Below are positions 34,753 to 42,406 of a stretch of 64,000 nucleotides of DNA, one piece after another. The stretch comes from a virus: IMG/VR virus record IMGVR_UViG_3300029267_004887, positions 62,001 through 126,000 of that record; one strand, written 5' to 3'. How positions within the stretch are numbered: position 1 is the first letter of the stretch; every line of letters starts with the position of its first letter. Made by a program: the position numbers and the translations under genes. Under the pieces are notes generated by a model, which was not told the DNA's origin, ran no database searches, and saw nothing but the letters and a program-made list of their open reading frames with translations.

Positions 34753-35753
34753 CAGAACCAAAAATTACTCGTGCTCTAGATAACACTCCGCTTACGGCTG
34801 ATCGTCTTTTAAGGCTTGGGCAACAATCATTCAAGCGTACCGATAACGGTACTGAACCCATGAACGTAAACGGCATTCCTGTTGGGACAGTGACGAATAT
34901 TTGGGATGGTGATGGGAGTTACTGGACGGTAAGCGGTACAGGTTCTGCGACGACAGGATCAGCACATGCTGGCACGTATGGTTGGGATTCTGGAGTTGCG
35001 GGTAAAGACGTCACTACGGTGTTTGATAACGGGTCCATGATCGACGTTGGTGGAAGTTATAACAGCTTGAAATTTTGGTTGAATACAAAAGCGTTTCCAA
35101 GTGGTTCAAAGTTGTTGGTTACTTGGCTGAATGCGAGTGATAGTAGGGTGGGCAGCGAGCTTGATGTCGATGCTTACATTACGAGTTATGATATTGATAT
35201 TTGGCAGCAGGTGGTGATTCCGATTTCTGATTTTGGGCTTAGTGGTAACATTCAAAAGTTGGAGTTAAAGTACAAAAAGGAAGCAGGGCAACAATTTTGG
35301 TTTGACGAATTTGGTTTGTATCCGGCTGGTGGTGGAGGGCCTTACATATTTCAAGTTGTGGCACCTGATGCGAGCACGGTTTATCATATTTCGATGTTGG
35401 TGTTGATGATCTCAGAGGTAGAGACCGGGTGGGATGACGATACGTTTACAAATATCACAGCGTTGACAAATGGTTTATTGTTACGACAGCGGGATACCGA
35501 GTTGGAAGAAGACAATATCTTGTGGAGTTTCAATTCTAGAGACAACATCGATTTATTTGGAAGGTATCATCCGCAGGAGAATTTCATTTTCAATAACGGC
35601 AAAATGATGGTTGGTTTCATGGTCAAGCCTGGTAAGGCGTCTATAGAGATCACCGATACGCAGGTTTTGGAATTTGTTGTGCGGGATGATTTGTCGAGCA
35701 TTGACAACATTCGGGCGTATGCTCATTACGGGGTGGAGGTGATAGGTGGTTGA
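34743..35753 (+). CDS. Virion protein with jelly-roll-like domain and shared C-terminal domain
   Basis: 336 residues overlapping the previous gene by 10 bases. Residues 55-200 ('YNSLKFWLNTKAFPSGSKLL', 'DIWQQVVIPISDFGLSGNIQ', 'QQFWFDEFGLYP') look like a carbohydrate-binding jelly-roll module (fold style, not proven). Residues 205-336 are homologous to the C-terminal domain of the 32735 protein ('ITALTNGLLLRQRD' ... 'VVRDDLSSIDNI'). It could be an appendage that recognises a glycan (inference). Confidence 0.55.
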   Translation: MQLTEPKITRALDNTPLTADRLLRLGQQSFKRTDNGTEPMNVNGIPVGTVTNIWDGDGSYWTVSGTGSATTGSAHAGTYGWDSGVAGKDVTTVFDNGSMIDVGGSYNSLKFWLNTKAFPSGSKLLVTWLNASDSRVGSELDVDAYITSYDIDIWQQVVIPISDFGLSGNIQKLELKYKKEAGQQFWFDEFGLYPAGGGGPYIFQVVAPDASTVYHISMLVLMISEVETGWDDDTFTNITALTNGLLLRQRDTELEEDNILWSFNSRDNIDLFGRYHPQENFIFNNGKMMVGFMVKPGKASIEITDTQVLEFVVRDDLSSIDNIRAYAHYGVEVIGG

Positions 35754-36471
35754 TTTACGTAGAGCGCCGGTAGGAGAAGACAACAGACCGTATTATGCGC
35801 CAAACATGTTTCCGTCGGGGCACCTGACACAGTTTACTGGGATATATGACGACGTGGAAAACGGTGTAGAGAGCGGCGGTGATTTGATCGGTATTTCGTC
35901 ATCGGAAACAGAGGAAGCGTCTCAGACGATCAGGTTTATTAGGCAATTTTACCTCGGTGGTGGGGCTGCTGTTTGGAAAGGGGCGGTGTTTGGTGATTGG
36001 GTTAGCTTGGCTCTTTTTGGTCCTGCTACGGCTGGTACGAGTAATGAAGGTGCGGGTGTTTATGACAAATATCCTATTGGTGCTGGCATGAACATGTACA
36101 TCCCAAATGCTACTCAGACTGGCGATTGGGACTTGAATTTATCGGAAAAGCTGAACGAGAATGTGAGTTTTACCAAGGTTGTACCGATACCGGCTACTGC
36201 TCAGGATGGTTTTTTCAATTACGACAAAAGCACAGGTGTTGTTACGTTGAATCCGACACAGACTGGTAAGTACAATCTGTTTGACTTCAAGGTGCCACTT
36301 CATGTTTTTGTAAATAAGGTGGTTCTTGTTGGAGACAGTGTAGAGTTGTTTACAGTACCAGCAATCAAGCCATATTTATGTTTGCCGCACTGGGAAATAA
36401 AGCTGACTGTTTACAATTCTACGGCGAAAAGTTTGGAATTGGGAGCTACGCTTTACAGGGGGGTGGGATGA
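35746..36471 (+). CDS. Virion protein, beta-rich, partner of the preceding genes
   Basis: 241 residues with a GTG start inside the preceding gene (8-base overlap). The N-terminus (RRAPVGEDNRPYYAPNMFPS GHLTQFTG) is a proline/tyrosine-rich linker. The body is beta-rich, with a late 'TGKYNLFDFKVPLHVFVNKV' element reminiscent of the accessory modules upstream. It overlaps the permuted NlpC/P60-like gene by ATGA. No enzyme motif is visible. Confidence 0.5.
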   Translation: MVDLRRAPVGEDNRPYYAPNMFPSGHLTQFTGIYDDVENGVESGGDLIGISSSETEEASQTIRFIRQFYLGGGAAVWKGAVFGDWVSLALFGPATAGTSNEGAGVYDKYPIGAGMNMYIPNATQTGDWDLNLSEKLNENVSFTKVVPIPATAQDGFFNYDKSTGVVTLNPTQTGKYNLFDFKVPLHVFVNKVVLVGDSVELFTVPAIKPYLCLPHWEIKLTVYNSTAKSLELGATLYRGVG

Positions 36472-36986
36472 TACGGGACGTCCGCATTGTGTTCACAGCT
36501 CCCACCAAGTTGTCGAGTCGTATAGTTCAATACGTCACACGTTCACATGTGAGTCATGTGTATATCGAGTATCCCTCTGATTTATGGGGAGGGCGTTGGG
36601 CGGCTGAGGCAACGAGAGAGAACGGTGTGAGGAAGGTCGTGGCCAGGAAGGCTCGGCATGATGTCTGTGCTGAATTTTATTGTAAGTTCGACACACAAGC
36701 CGGTCTGGCGGCTGTGTCTAAATACCTGGGGGAAGATTACGATTATTTTGGTGTAGGTTTTTTTGGGCTGGTTATTTACGTCAAGCGGTGGTTTTCGGCT
36801 AAATTGAAACATCCTTTGCGGTCGTCAAAATCTCAATTTTGTTCTGAGTTTGTGGCCCGATTTTTCAAAGGATCGCACCTGGCCGGTGCAGAGGGCTGGG
36901 ATCCGGAGTTGTCGTCACCGGAGAGGTTGTATCGATTTTGCGAGAAGGATACAGGTAACTTTCAACGAGTTTGGAGTAGTCCATGA
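36468..36986 (+). CDS. Permuted NlpC/P60-like (papain-fold) protein
   Basis: 172 residues from ATG 36468, which overlaps the preceding TGA; longer alternatives run inside the previous gene. His27/His30 in 'TRSHVSHVYIEYP', a downstream Glu47 ('AAEATRENGV') and Cys125 in SKSQFCSEFVARFF form the His-first, Cys-last order of circularly permuted NlpC/P60 proteins (YiiX type). Such enzymes act on peptides, amides or acyl chains. A peptidoglycan or lipid substrate is possible for this phage, and the following VanZ-like membrane gene may be functionally linked. The fold is an inference from motif order. Confidence 0.6.
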   Translation: MIRDVRIVFTAPTKLSSRIVQYVTRSHVSHVYIEYPSDLWGGRWAAEATRENGVRKVVARKARHDVCAEFYCKFDTQAGLAAVSKYLGEDYDYFGVGFFGLVIYVKRWFSAKLKHPLRSSKSQFCSEFVARFFKGSHLAGAEGWDPELSSPERLYRFCEKDTGNFQRVWSSP

Positions 36987-37324
36987 GTTACAAGGGGTTC
37001 AGGTGGGAGAACGATATTTGGTGGTGGGAGATGATCCGTTGTGACGAGTGGGGGTTGCCAGCTCGTTTGAATTTTGTCGTACCTGATAAGCTGGCGCATT
37101 TTCTTTGTGTATTCGGTTTATGTTGGTTGTTTTCAAATTGGCTTAACCGACATTGGGCCTTAGCCATCTCGTGGTCGCTTATGATGATACCGTGGGAGAT
37201 TGTATGGGATGGCATGTTTCGAGGAGGAGCGTCATGGAGAGACATGGTAGCCAACACTTTGGGAGGGTTACTCTGTTGGTGGTGGTTGGGGAGTGAAAAG
37301 ATTGGTCAGTTGCCGAATGTCTAA
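36983..37324 (+). CDS. VanZ/YfiM-like small membrane protein
   Basis: 113 residues starting with an ATGA overlap. Hydrophobic stretches lie at about 37-52 and 55-75, with 'VPDKLAHFLCVFGLCWLFSN' and 'MIPWEIVWDG' near 75 and 'ASWRDMVANTLGGLLCWWWL' at 88-107. The D-K-x-x-H-F, W-E, D-x-x-x-N-x-x-G positions resemble VanZ/YfiM-type membrane proteins. The function of such proteins is unclear. The gene is unusually tryptophan-rich. The stop overlaps the first AATGTCTA repeat block. Confidence 0.5.
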   Translation: MSYKGFRWENDIWWWEMIRCDEWGLPARLNFVVPDKLAHFLCVFGLCWLFSNWLNRHWALAISWSLMMIPWEIVWDGMFRGGASWRDMVANTLGGLLCWWWLGSEKIGQLPNV

Positions 37325-37352
37325 TGTCTAAAAAAATGTCTAAAAATGTCTA
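37316..37352 (+). repeat. Four short AATGTCTA repeats at the gene end
   Basis: Copies at 37316-37323, 37323-37330, 37335-37342 and 37345-37352 with A-rich spacers. They overlap the end of the VanZ-like gene and lead into a gene-free gap of about 150 bases. They also create a 9-codon frame of no obvious meaning. They may be a simple slippage repeat or a protein-binding cluster. Confidence 0.5.
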
Positions 37353-37475
37353 AGTTTTGGCATCGTGTTGGTGCTATTTCGTCCTAAAAACTAGCGATAG
37401 CTTTAGTCAGAGTGTTGTCTTGTGATACCGTGGTGTTATGGATCACGAACAACTTAGATAAGGAGAATAGGGTCG
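37353..37475 (+). other. Gene-free gap after the VanZ-like gene
   Basis: The gap (about 120 bases plus the repeat block) holds a few TTG..T/TATGG-type boxes but no convincing promoter, RNA gene or hairpin. A TAAGGAGAATAG ribosome site before ATG 37476 is the only clear signal. Confidence 0.4.
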
Positions 37476-37997
37476 ATGACTGGCAAGCGAAGGAGGGGGG
37501 AGGAAAATCGTGTTACAAATCGTATTGCGGGTATCAGTGAGTCGATAGATGTCAATAAGCTCGTGTGGGATGAGTTGACAAAAAAAGCGAATATCGAGTG
37601 GGTCAAATCGGAACTCCACAGCATAAGAGAAATTCAGCGTGCTTCTATCAAGGCTCAAGACGAGACGAAGAGGAAGGTTAGTAACGTGCCTAAACCAGCT
37701 CAGGTAGGCTCGATCAAAGAGCAGCAACGCGAATTGCGAGAAGAATTGAGCGCCATTCGAAAGTCTGTCCAAGGGTGGTCGAGTTCTTTCCGTAGGATAG
37801 TGATAGAAGTTTTCATTTTTGTCATAGCGGTAGGAGGAGCGGCTATTTGGCAGTATTCGTCGATAAACGAAAGAGCTGTAGCTGCTCACAAATCAATCGA
37901 AGAAATATCAGAGATTATAAAAGACATACAATTGACACAATCTCACTTGGAGAAGAAATTTGAACTGATTTTATTGGCAAAAACAAAGAAAGAATAA
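37476..37997 (+). CDS. Coiled-coil membrane protein
   Basis: 173 residues with an AAGGAG ribosome site. The first 100 residues are charged helix (VTNRIAGISESIDVNKLVWD, SIKEQQRELREELSAIRKSV), followed by one membrane segment (about 107-126, RIVIEVFIFVIAVGGAAIWQ) and a helical C-terminal tail. The topology is a single pass with coiled coils on both sides. It could belong to the lysis set or to a virion membrane-anchoring complex; nothing decides this. Confidence 0.5.
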   Translation: MTGKRRRGEENRVTNRIAGISESIDVNKLVWDELTKKANIEWVKSELHSIREIQRASIKAQDETKRKVSNVPKPAQVGSIKEQQRELREELSAIRKSVQGWSSSFRRIVIEVFIFVIAVGGAAIWQYSSINERAVAAHKSIEEISEIIKDIQLTQSHLEKKFELILLAKTKKE

Positions 37998-38048
37998 TTT
38001 TGGGGCTGGAGGTTTGATGTTGAATTCTGGGGACAGCGAGGCGAAAGT

Positions 38049-38285
38049 GTGGAACATTCAAATAGTTATTACCGTGCCTGCAACTTTCTCATTACGGCAC
38101 TTGGAGAAGTTGATATGTGGGTAGAGTCGATGGAAGCTGTTATAGTAAAATTGGATGAGGTAGACGAGGAGGAGAGAGAACTTTTGGTGGAATACATCAA
38201 GGATGAGATAAAGAGGTTGGATAATCGTTTTGGCAAGGTGAAGAAAGATTTTCTGTCTCGGCTAAACGGGAAATCTGATATTTAA
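38049..38285 (+). CDS. Small acidic helical protein
   Basis: 78 residues from GTG 38049 with an upstream GCGAGGCG site. It is strongly helical with an acidic middle (LDEVDEEERELLVEYIKDEI) and basic C-terminus (RLDNRFGKVKKDFLSRLNGK). No family is recognised. Placed between the coiled-coil membrane protein and a virion protein, it may be an assembly factor. Start is uncertain. Confidence 0.45.
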   Translation: MEHSNSYYRACNFLITALGEVDMWVESMEAVIVKLDEVDEEERELLVEYIKDEIKRLDNRFGKVKKDFLSRLNGKSDI

Positions 38286-38297
38286 CAGGGGAGCCAA

Positions 38298-38828
38298 ATG
38301 AGCAGAGTAGTTACATCAGGTGCGGTGATCAAAGATTTGTTTCCATTGTTTGACATGGATGGATATTCCTTGAAAAGTGGCGAGACAACTTTTACTACGA
38401 GATTATGGAAAGACGCCGTGGCTTCGGCTGTTTCTGTCACTGTTACAGAGATAGGTACATCGGGTGTTTACGAGGTATCTTTCACGCCGGATGACGTTGG
38501 TGTTTGGAATGTGCAAGTATTGGCTGATTACAACAAGGAAACATGGGGCAACGAGTATGTTGCTTCGACATCTGATACTCAGGGAATGGTAGAGAAACTT
38601 AATCGGCTGTTGGGGCTCAGTCATGAGAACATATTTATCGACAACACTAGTTACGATGCAGATTTGCAACTTGTCTCAGCTCGTGTCCGGTTGTTTGATT
38701 CTAAGGTGAATTGTGATGCAGCAACCGATGGTGGCAGCGAGACGACAGGTTTGATTGCGACTTATCAGCTGACGACGACTTGGGAAGGTTTGAATCAGTT
38801 TGGTGTGTACAAGCAAACGCGGGAGTAA
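38298..38828 (+). CDS. Virion protein with Ig-like fold
   Basis: 176 residues with an AGGGGAGCC ribosome site. An Ig-type sequence dominates residues 10-100: 'TFTTRLWKDAVASAVSVTVT', 'GVYEVSFTPDDVGVWNVQVL'. The 'GVYEVSFTP' element is typical of phage-tail Ig modules. The C-terminal 70 residues are a second small domain. It is probably displayed on the virion surface (inference). Confidence 0.5.
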   Translation: MSRVVTSGAVIKDLFPLFDMDGYSLKSGETTFTTRLWKDAVASAVSVTVTEIGTSGVYEVSFTPDDVGVWNVQVLADYNKETWGNEYVASTSDTQGMVEKLNRLLGLSHENIFIDNTSYDADLQLVSARVRLFDSKVNCDAATDGGSETTGLIATYQLTTTWEGLNQFGVYKQTRE

Positions 38829-38830
38829 AT

Positions 38831-39085
38831 ATGTCCATTGCGTTGGCGACAAAAGGTCGATTATGGCCAGCAGGTGGTACCATAATCATACGAGAGCAGT
38901 TTGTAGACATCACGGCAAGCATTGTAGATCCTTTGGAGGTGACAGTCGACATGGAGGAATCCGTGTCAGTGGTGTCCGAGGTGGAGGAGAGCCCATTAAT
39001 TTCTGCCACGGTTGAGGTGGAAGATACTGTTTCTGATGATGTTGAAATAGACACGGACATCAATGGTACAGTAGAGGAGTGTTGA
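38831..39085 (+). CDS. Small acidic virion-type protein
   Basis: 84 residues from ATG 38831, two bases after the preceding stop. Residues 25-80 contain a run of alternating Val/Glu/Ser/Asp (TVDMEESVSVVSEVEE) suggesting a repetitive beta strand. The only cysteine is the last residue, and it is followed immediately by the next gene. A short tail-appendage part is possible. Confidence 0.45.
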   Translation: MSIALATKGRLWPAGGTIIIREQFVDITASIVDPLEVTVDMEESVSVVSEVEESPLISATVEVEDTVSDDVEIDTDINGTVEEC

Positions 39086-39086
39086 T

Positions 39087-39473
39087 ATGGTTGATTGTAC
39101 GGCATGTAGTCAGGATATAGACGTTGAGAAAAAGAGGGACAAGACTGTCCGAGTAACGCTGACAACAAACAGTGCTGCGTTGGATATAACAGGTGCTTCT
39201 ATTTGGTTTTCTGTAAAAAGTCATCTTGATGACGACGATACAGATGCTTTGATTACGAAGAAGAATTTGGCAGCTGGAGGCGATGATTCTCAAGCTAGGG
39301 TTATTGATGGGGCAGGTGGTATTTTGGAGATTTACATTTTACCAGCGGATACGGAGAGTTTTGATGCTGGTGATTACTGGTACGATGTTGTTGTTGAGAC
39401 GACAGTACCTCGTAAACTCCAAGCAGTAGCTCCTTCAAGGTTCAGTGTTCGTCAGCCGGTTACGCTGACGTAG
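39087..39473 (+). CDS. BppU N-terminal-like virion protein
   Basis: 128 residues. 'VRVTLTTNSAALDITGASIWFSVK' near 25-48 and 'YWYDVVVETTVPRKLQ' near 95-110 follow the pattern of the phage baseplate upper-protein (BppU) N-terminal Ig-like domain, where a 'l.ltGatv.f.vk' strand precedes a D.Y.V.v strand. It is likely a fibre/baseplate adaptor. A pair of cysteines at 4 and 7 (DCTACSQ) is distinctive. Confidence 0.5.
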   Translation: MVDCTACSQDIDVEKKRDKTVRVTLTTNSAALDITGASIWFSVKSHLDDDDTDALITKKNLAAGGDDSQARVIDGAGGILEIYILPADTESFDAGDYWYDVVVETTVPRKLQAVAPSRFSVRQPVTLT

Positions 39474-39481
39474 GAGGTGAG

Positions 39482-39976
39482 ATGCGATATTTGATGGTGG
39501 CAATGTTTTTGATGATCGGATGTACCAAGGATTCTAAACCAGAAATAGTTTATCCAGATCGGTTGCCCATATCGGAGCAAGCCAAGGAGTTGACTGCTTT
39601 ACCGTCGTATAGCAATCCGGAGAGCAAGGGGCTAGCTGCTCCGTTGTCGAAGGATGAGGTAGCTCCGTTTGATGGGGTGATATTGGACGAAGAGAAAGCC
39701 ATGGCTGTGATGGATTTGAGAGCGGCGTATGACGAAGTATATTCGCTGGCTTCATCTGATAGAAAATATTTATTATCGGTGATAGAAATCCAAGAGAGAG
39801 AGTTGCACAGGGGGGATCAGGTAATAAGGCAGCGCGAAGAACAGTTGTGGGAGATTCAGAATAGTTGGTGGGAGAGAAACAAGATCACGGCAAGTGTAAT
39901 GCTGGGATTGGTGCTAGGGGTTGGGCTTGCCGTGGCAACTGGTAAGGTCTGGGCTCTAGTGGATGAGAAGGAGTGA
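39482..39976 (+). CDS. Candidate unimolecular spanin (lipoprotein with C-terminal membrane segment)
   Basis: 164 residues with an AGGAGGTGAG ribosome site. The N-terminal 'MVAMFLMIGCTKDS' has a lipobox-like 'LMIGC' with Cys14 as the lipidation site. The middle is acidic with a helical stretch from about 70 to 130. Residues 136-156 (SVMLGLVLGVGLAVATGKVW) form a membrane segment followed by a short charged tail. N-terminal lipid anchor plus C-terminal inner-membrane anchor is the topology of u-spanins, which fuse the two membranes in the last step of lysis (family knowledge). T1 gp11, the best-known u-spanin, is of similar size. There is no sequence similarity claim. Confidence 0.45.
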   Translation: MRYLMVAMFLMIGCTKDSKPEIVYPDRLPISEQAKELTALPSYSNPESKGLAAPLSKDEVAPFDGVILDEEKAMAVMDLRAAYDEVYSLASSDRKYLLSVIEIQERELHRGDQVIRQREEQLWEIQNSWWERNKITASVMLGLVLGVGLAVATGKVWALVDEKE

Positions 39977-39980
39977 AAAG

Positions 39981-40553
39981 ATGTCATTTGATGAACCTGT
40001 AAATTTTGGAAAGATTTCGGCCAGTAAGGTAACAGCTATCATCGGTGCTCTTGCAGCGTTTATGGCAGCGGCTATGCCGGGTGTTATTGCCATGGTGGAT
40101 AAGACTGGCGACATCGCTCAGGAGAAGGCTCAGAAGTCTGAGGAGAAGACGGTGTTGGCTTACGAGTTGTTGAGATCTCGTTTGGATAATATTCAGATAC
40201 AGTTGAACGATTTGAAAGATCGGGACATAGCTCAGAACAATTTACTTTCTCAAATGTTGTTAGAGCGAGCGGCACAGTTGAAGTCAGAAACTAGTCAGCA
40301 AAGACGACGTAGGGAGAGAGCCAGGGCTGCTAGATCTACGCTTTCGTCGACGAGGGGCTTTGCAGGCTCAGGAGGGGGAGGTGGCGCTCCTGCGAACAGT
40401 GCCCTAGATGTGAGCCTTGACGAGCCAGAGAAGGCGGCTGGTAAGCTGCAACAGCAAATCCAAGAACAGGCTCAGGAGCCGGATTACTTACAACAGGCTC
40501 AATTACCTAAAGATTTGGAAAGAGAATGGGTCAAAAGCAAGAGCAAAAAATGA
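39981..40553 (+). CDS. Membrane-anchored coiled-coil protein, possibly lysis-associated
   Basis: 190 residues from ATG 39981 with AAGGAG; an ATG at 39963 would overlap the preceding gene. One membrane segment (about 16-35, VTAIIGALAAFMAAAMPGVI) is followed by a coiled coil (40-105) and a Gln/Gly-rich tail (QQQIQEQAQEPDYLQQAQ) ending in basic residues. It is adjacent to the u-spanin candidate, so it may be an anti-holin or membrane-linked accessory, but there is no firm assignment. Confidence 0.4.
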   Translation: MSFDEPVNFGKISASKVTAIIGALAAFMAAAMPGVIAMVDKTGDIAQEKAQKSEEKTVLAYELLRSRLDNIQIQLNDLKDRDIAQNNLLSQMLLERAAQLKSETSQQRRRRERARAARSTLSSTRGFAGSGGGGGAPANSALDVSLDEPEKAAGKLQQQIQEQAQEPDYLQQAQLPKDLEREWVKSKSKK

Positions 40554-41131
40554 GTTTGAGACGACGTCAGTATCTGGCTGAAGGCGATTATTACTCTTTG
40601 AAGTCAGGGATGAAGATCAAGGAAATTGCCAAGCGCTGGCAGGATAGCTGGGAAAAAGCGTATGACGACAGTATGCCGGTGTTGTTTCCAGCCAAGGAAG
40701 TATGGCCGTATCGAGAGTATACTTGGACACGAGTGTCATCTCGTCCGGGGTTTGCGTGTGTTAAAAATAAATCTGTACAGTTGAGTGGTGAGTTGAAGTG
40801 GGATGCGATCAAGGAAGATATGCAGAAGTATGGTTGGAACAAGAGAGAGCCGTTGATATTGAACATTGGTCAAAAAGGTGGGATCAAGGTTGGGGAAGGT
40901 AATCATCGGCTGGCTATTGCCAGGGAGCTGAGTATCAAAAGTATTCCAGTTACTGTCATTTTCCAAGCGGGCAATGTAGTAAAGAGTAAACAGCCGGGGA
41001 AGTCCACGGTGAGCATCACCTCTCAAGCTGTAAAAAAAGTGACAAATCAGTATTCAAAATCTTCTAAAAAGATTTCTAAAAAAGAGCAAAAACAGATAGA
41101 CGACATCATAGATTTGCTTTTCACACGCTAG
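40550..41131 (+). CDS. ParB/Srx-fold protein
   Basis: 193 residues from ATG 40550 (ATGA overlap); an in-frame ATG at 40526 is possible. Residues 80-130 (ELKWDAIKEDMQKYGWNKRE, PLILNIG, 'GIKVGEGNHRLAIARELSIK') contain the 'G.GNHR..iA' motif of ParB/sulfiredoxin-fold proteins, in which the loop binds a nucleotide. Phage members are annotated as ParB-like nucleases; nuclease activity here is not evident from sequence. The C-terminal tail is basic and lysine-rich. It closes the second half of the structural region, before a promoter candidate. Confidence 0.65.
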   Translation: MSLRRRQYLAEGDYYSLKSGMKIKEIAKRWQDSWEKAYDDSMPVLFPAKEVWPYREYTWTRVSSRPGFACVKNKSVQLSGELKWDAIKEDMQKYGWNKREPLILNIGQKGGIKVGEGNHRLAIARELSIKSIPVTVIFQAGNVVKSKQPGKSTVSITSQAVKKVTNQYSKSSKKISKKEQKQIDDIIDLLFTR

Positions 41132-41157
41132 TGTAGTTTCTTGAATCAACTGAAATT

Positions 41158-41186
41158 TTGTTCATTTTTTGTTAAAAATATGTTAT
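41158..41186 (+). promoter_or_regulatory. Candidate promoter with TTGTTCATTTTTT element
   Basis: TTGTTC at 41158-41163 and TGTTAT at 41181-41186 are spaced by 17 bases, in the 139-base gap before the gene at 41271. The 15-base element TTTTGTTCATTTTTT at the -35 recurs at 50744-50758 in front of the replication genes. It would express the genes from 41271 up to the dTMP kinase. Confidence 0.4.
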
Positions 41187-41270
41187 CGACTTATGTGGTG
41201 AATTCCTTGCAAGAGCAAGAGGAAAAGTTTGTCGATTGAATACAAAGTTGAAGAAAAATAGGAGGCAAAT

Positions 41271-41540
41271 ATGATTCCTAAATTGGTTAAGGATATTATC
41301 GACAAATATGTTCAAGACGGTACAGATGGTGGTGATTTTATAACAGCAATATTGGAGAACAATCTTAAGGAAACCTTTATCCGTGGGGATGATTTCAATT
41401 TGATGCATTTGAAAGATATTATGTCTTATGTCTACTGGGAGACACCTGCGAACTCGTGGGGATCCAGGGAACGGGTGAGGGAATGGCAAAGAAAAGGTGG
41501 GCTGATTGGTATCCAAGCAAAAGCAAACGATGTGACTTAG
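41271..41540 (+). CDS. Small phage protein of unknown function
   Basis: 89 residues with a strong AGGAGGCAAAT ribosome site. The middle (GTDGGDFITAILENNLKETF, 'LKDIMSYVYWETPANSWGS') follows a pattern seen in small proteins of many phages: D(G)..FL.AvLeN.l......, then a Y..vP...WGS motif. The role is unknown. It is the first gene behind the candidate promoter at 41158. Confidence 0.55.
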   Translation: MIPKLVKDIIDKYVQDGTDGGDFITAILENNLKETFIRGDDFNLMHLKDIMSYVYWETPANSWGSRERVREWQRKGGLIGIQAKANDVT

Positions 41541-41704
41541 TCATGAGCTGGAAAGAATACTTTTGTTTTTTCGTAATTGTTCTTCTCACAGTGTTGTTTT
41601 GGTCTGGTTGTATGTTTTTCCTGGAAAGGGCTGCTGAAGAAAACAAAGTTGTAAAAGTGAAAATCGGGGGAGTTTTGCTGGTTGGTGAATTCAAAAAACA
41701 ATAA
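41483..41704 (+). CDS. Small single-pass membrane protein
   Basis: 73 residues from ATG 41483, overlapping the previous gene by 58 bases; ATG 41543 (53 residues) is equally plausible and lies just after the preceding stop. A hydrophobic segment 'YFCFFVIVLLTVLFWSGCMF' is followed by a charged tail. The single pass plus short tail could be a small membrane-disrupting or lysis-regulating peptide, but nothing in sequence decides this. Confidence 0.4.
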   Translation: MAKKRWADWYPSKSKRCDLVMSWKEYFCFFVIVLLTVLFWSGCMFFLERAAEENKVVKVKIGGVLLVGEFKKQ

Positions 41705-41712
41705 AAGGAGAA

Positions 41713-42372
41713 ATGATGAATCGACATAAAGGTAAGCTTATTGTGTTCGAAGGAGCAGATGGTTCTGGCACGACGACACAGTCATACCGGATGACCAATA
41801 GGTTAGTTAATGAATACGGAGACAATAACGTATTGTTTACACGAGAACCCACTAATGGATCGATTGGAGAATTACTAAGGAGATGTCTGAGTAAGAAATG
41901 TACAGACGTCAGCGGGAGAGCTATAGAAATGTTATTCAGAGCTGACAGAATCAGTCATGTAGAAAGAGTTGTCAGACCAGCTTTGGAAGAAGGAATGTTC
42001 GTTGTCTGTGACAGGTATTATCCGTCAACGTTGGTTTATCAAAGTGTTAAAAATACTTTGCAAGAATCGATAGAATCTATGTTCGACATTTATCATAGGA
42101 TGTGTTCAGAGGACATGCTTTTATCGCCAGATATGGTGCTGTATTTGAGTACTGAGTTGTCAACCATGGTCAAGCGACGTCGTGAGCGTGGAACCGAGGA
42201 AGAGTTGTTCGAGAAGGAAGACTACCAGGAGAAGGTTGCCGAGTTGTATGAATACTGGGTAAAGAGTGGGGTTTTTGCTGAATGTAAACGTGTGAGAGTA
42301 GATGGCAACCAGGGTATGGATAAAGTAGAGAAGGATTGCTGGGATCACGTCTGTGGAATTCTGTCCAAATAA
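41713..42372 (+). CDS. tmk: Thymidylate kinase with altered Walker A
   Basis: 219 residues with an AAAGGAG ribosome site. FEGADGSGTTTQ (12-23) aligns with the Walker A of dTMP kinases, followed by 'LFTREPTNGSIGELLRR', 'DRYYPSTLVYQSV' (the DRY motif near residue 99) and a lid region 'RRRERGTEEELFEKEDYQEK'. The enzyme phosphorylates dTMP to dTDP for DNA synthesis. The invariant Walker A lysine is replaced by Thr20 (GSGTTT instead of GxGKTT), so activity may be altered. The other catalytic landmarks are retained, so I do not call it a pseudogene. Confidence 0.8.
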   Translation: MMNRHKGKLIVFEGADGSGTTTQSYRMTNRLVNEYGDNNVLFTREPTNGSIGELLRRCLSKKCTDVSGRAIEMLFRADRISHVERVVRPALEEGMFVVCDRYYPSTLVYQSVKNTLQESIESMFDIYHRMCSEDMLLSPDMVLYLSTELSTMVKRRRERGTEEELFEKEDYQEKVAELYEYWVKSGVFAECKRVRVDGNQGMDKVEKDCWDHVCGILSK

Positions 42373-42406
42373 TCAAATCTGATTGAGATCAACTAGTCGA
42401 TTTTGT

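Noticed and set aside
37324-37353. 9-codon ORF formed by AATGTCTA repeats
   Set aside because: Too short and explained by the simple repeat.
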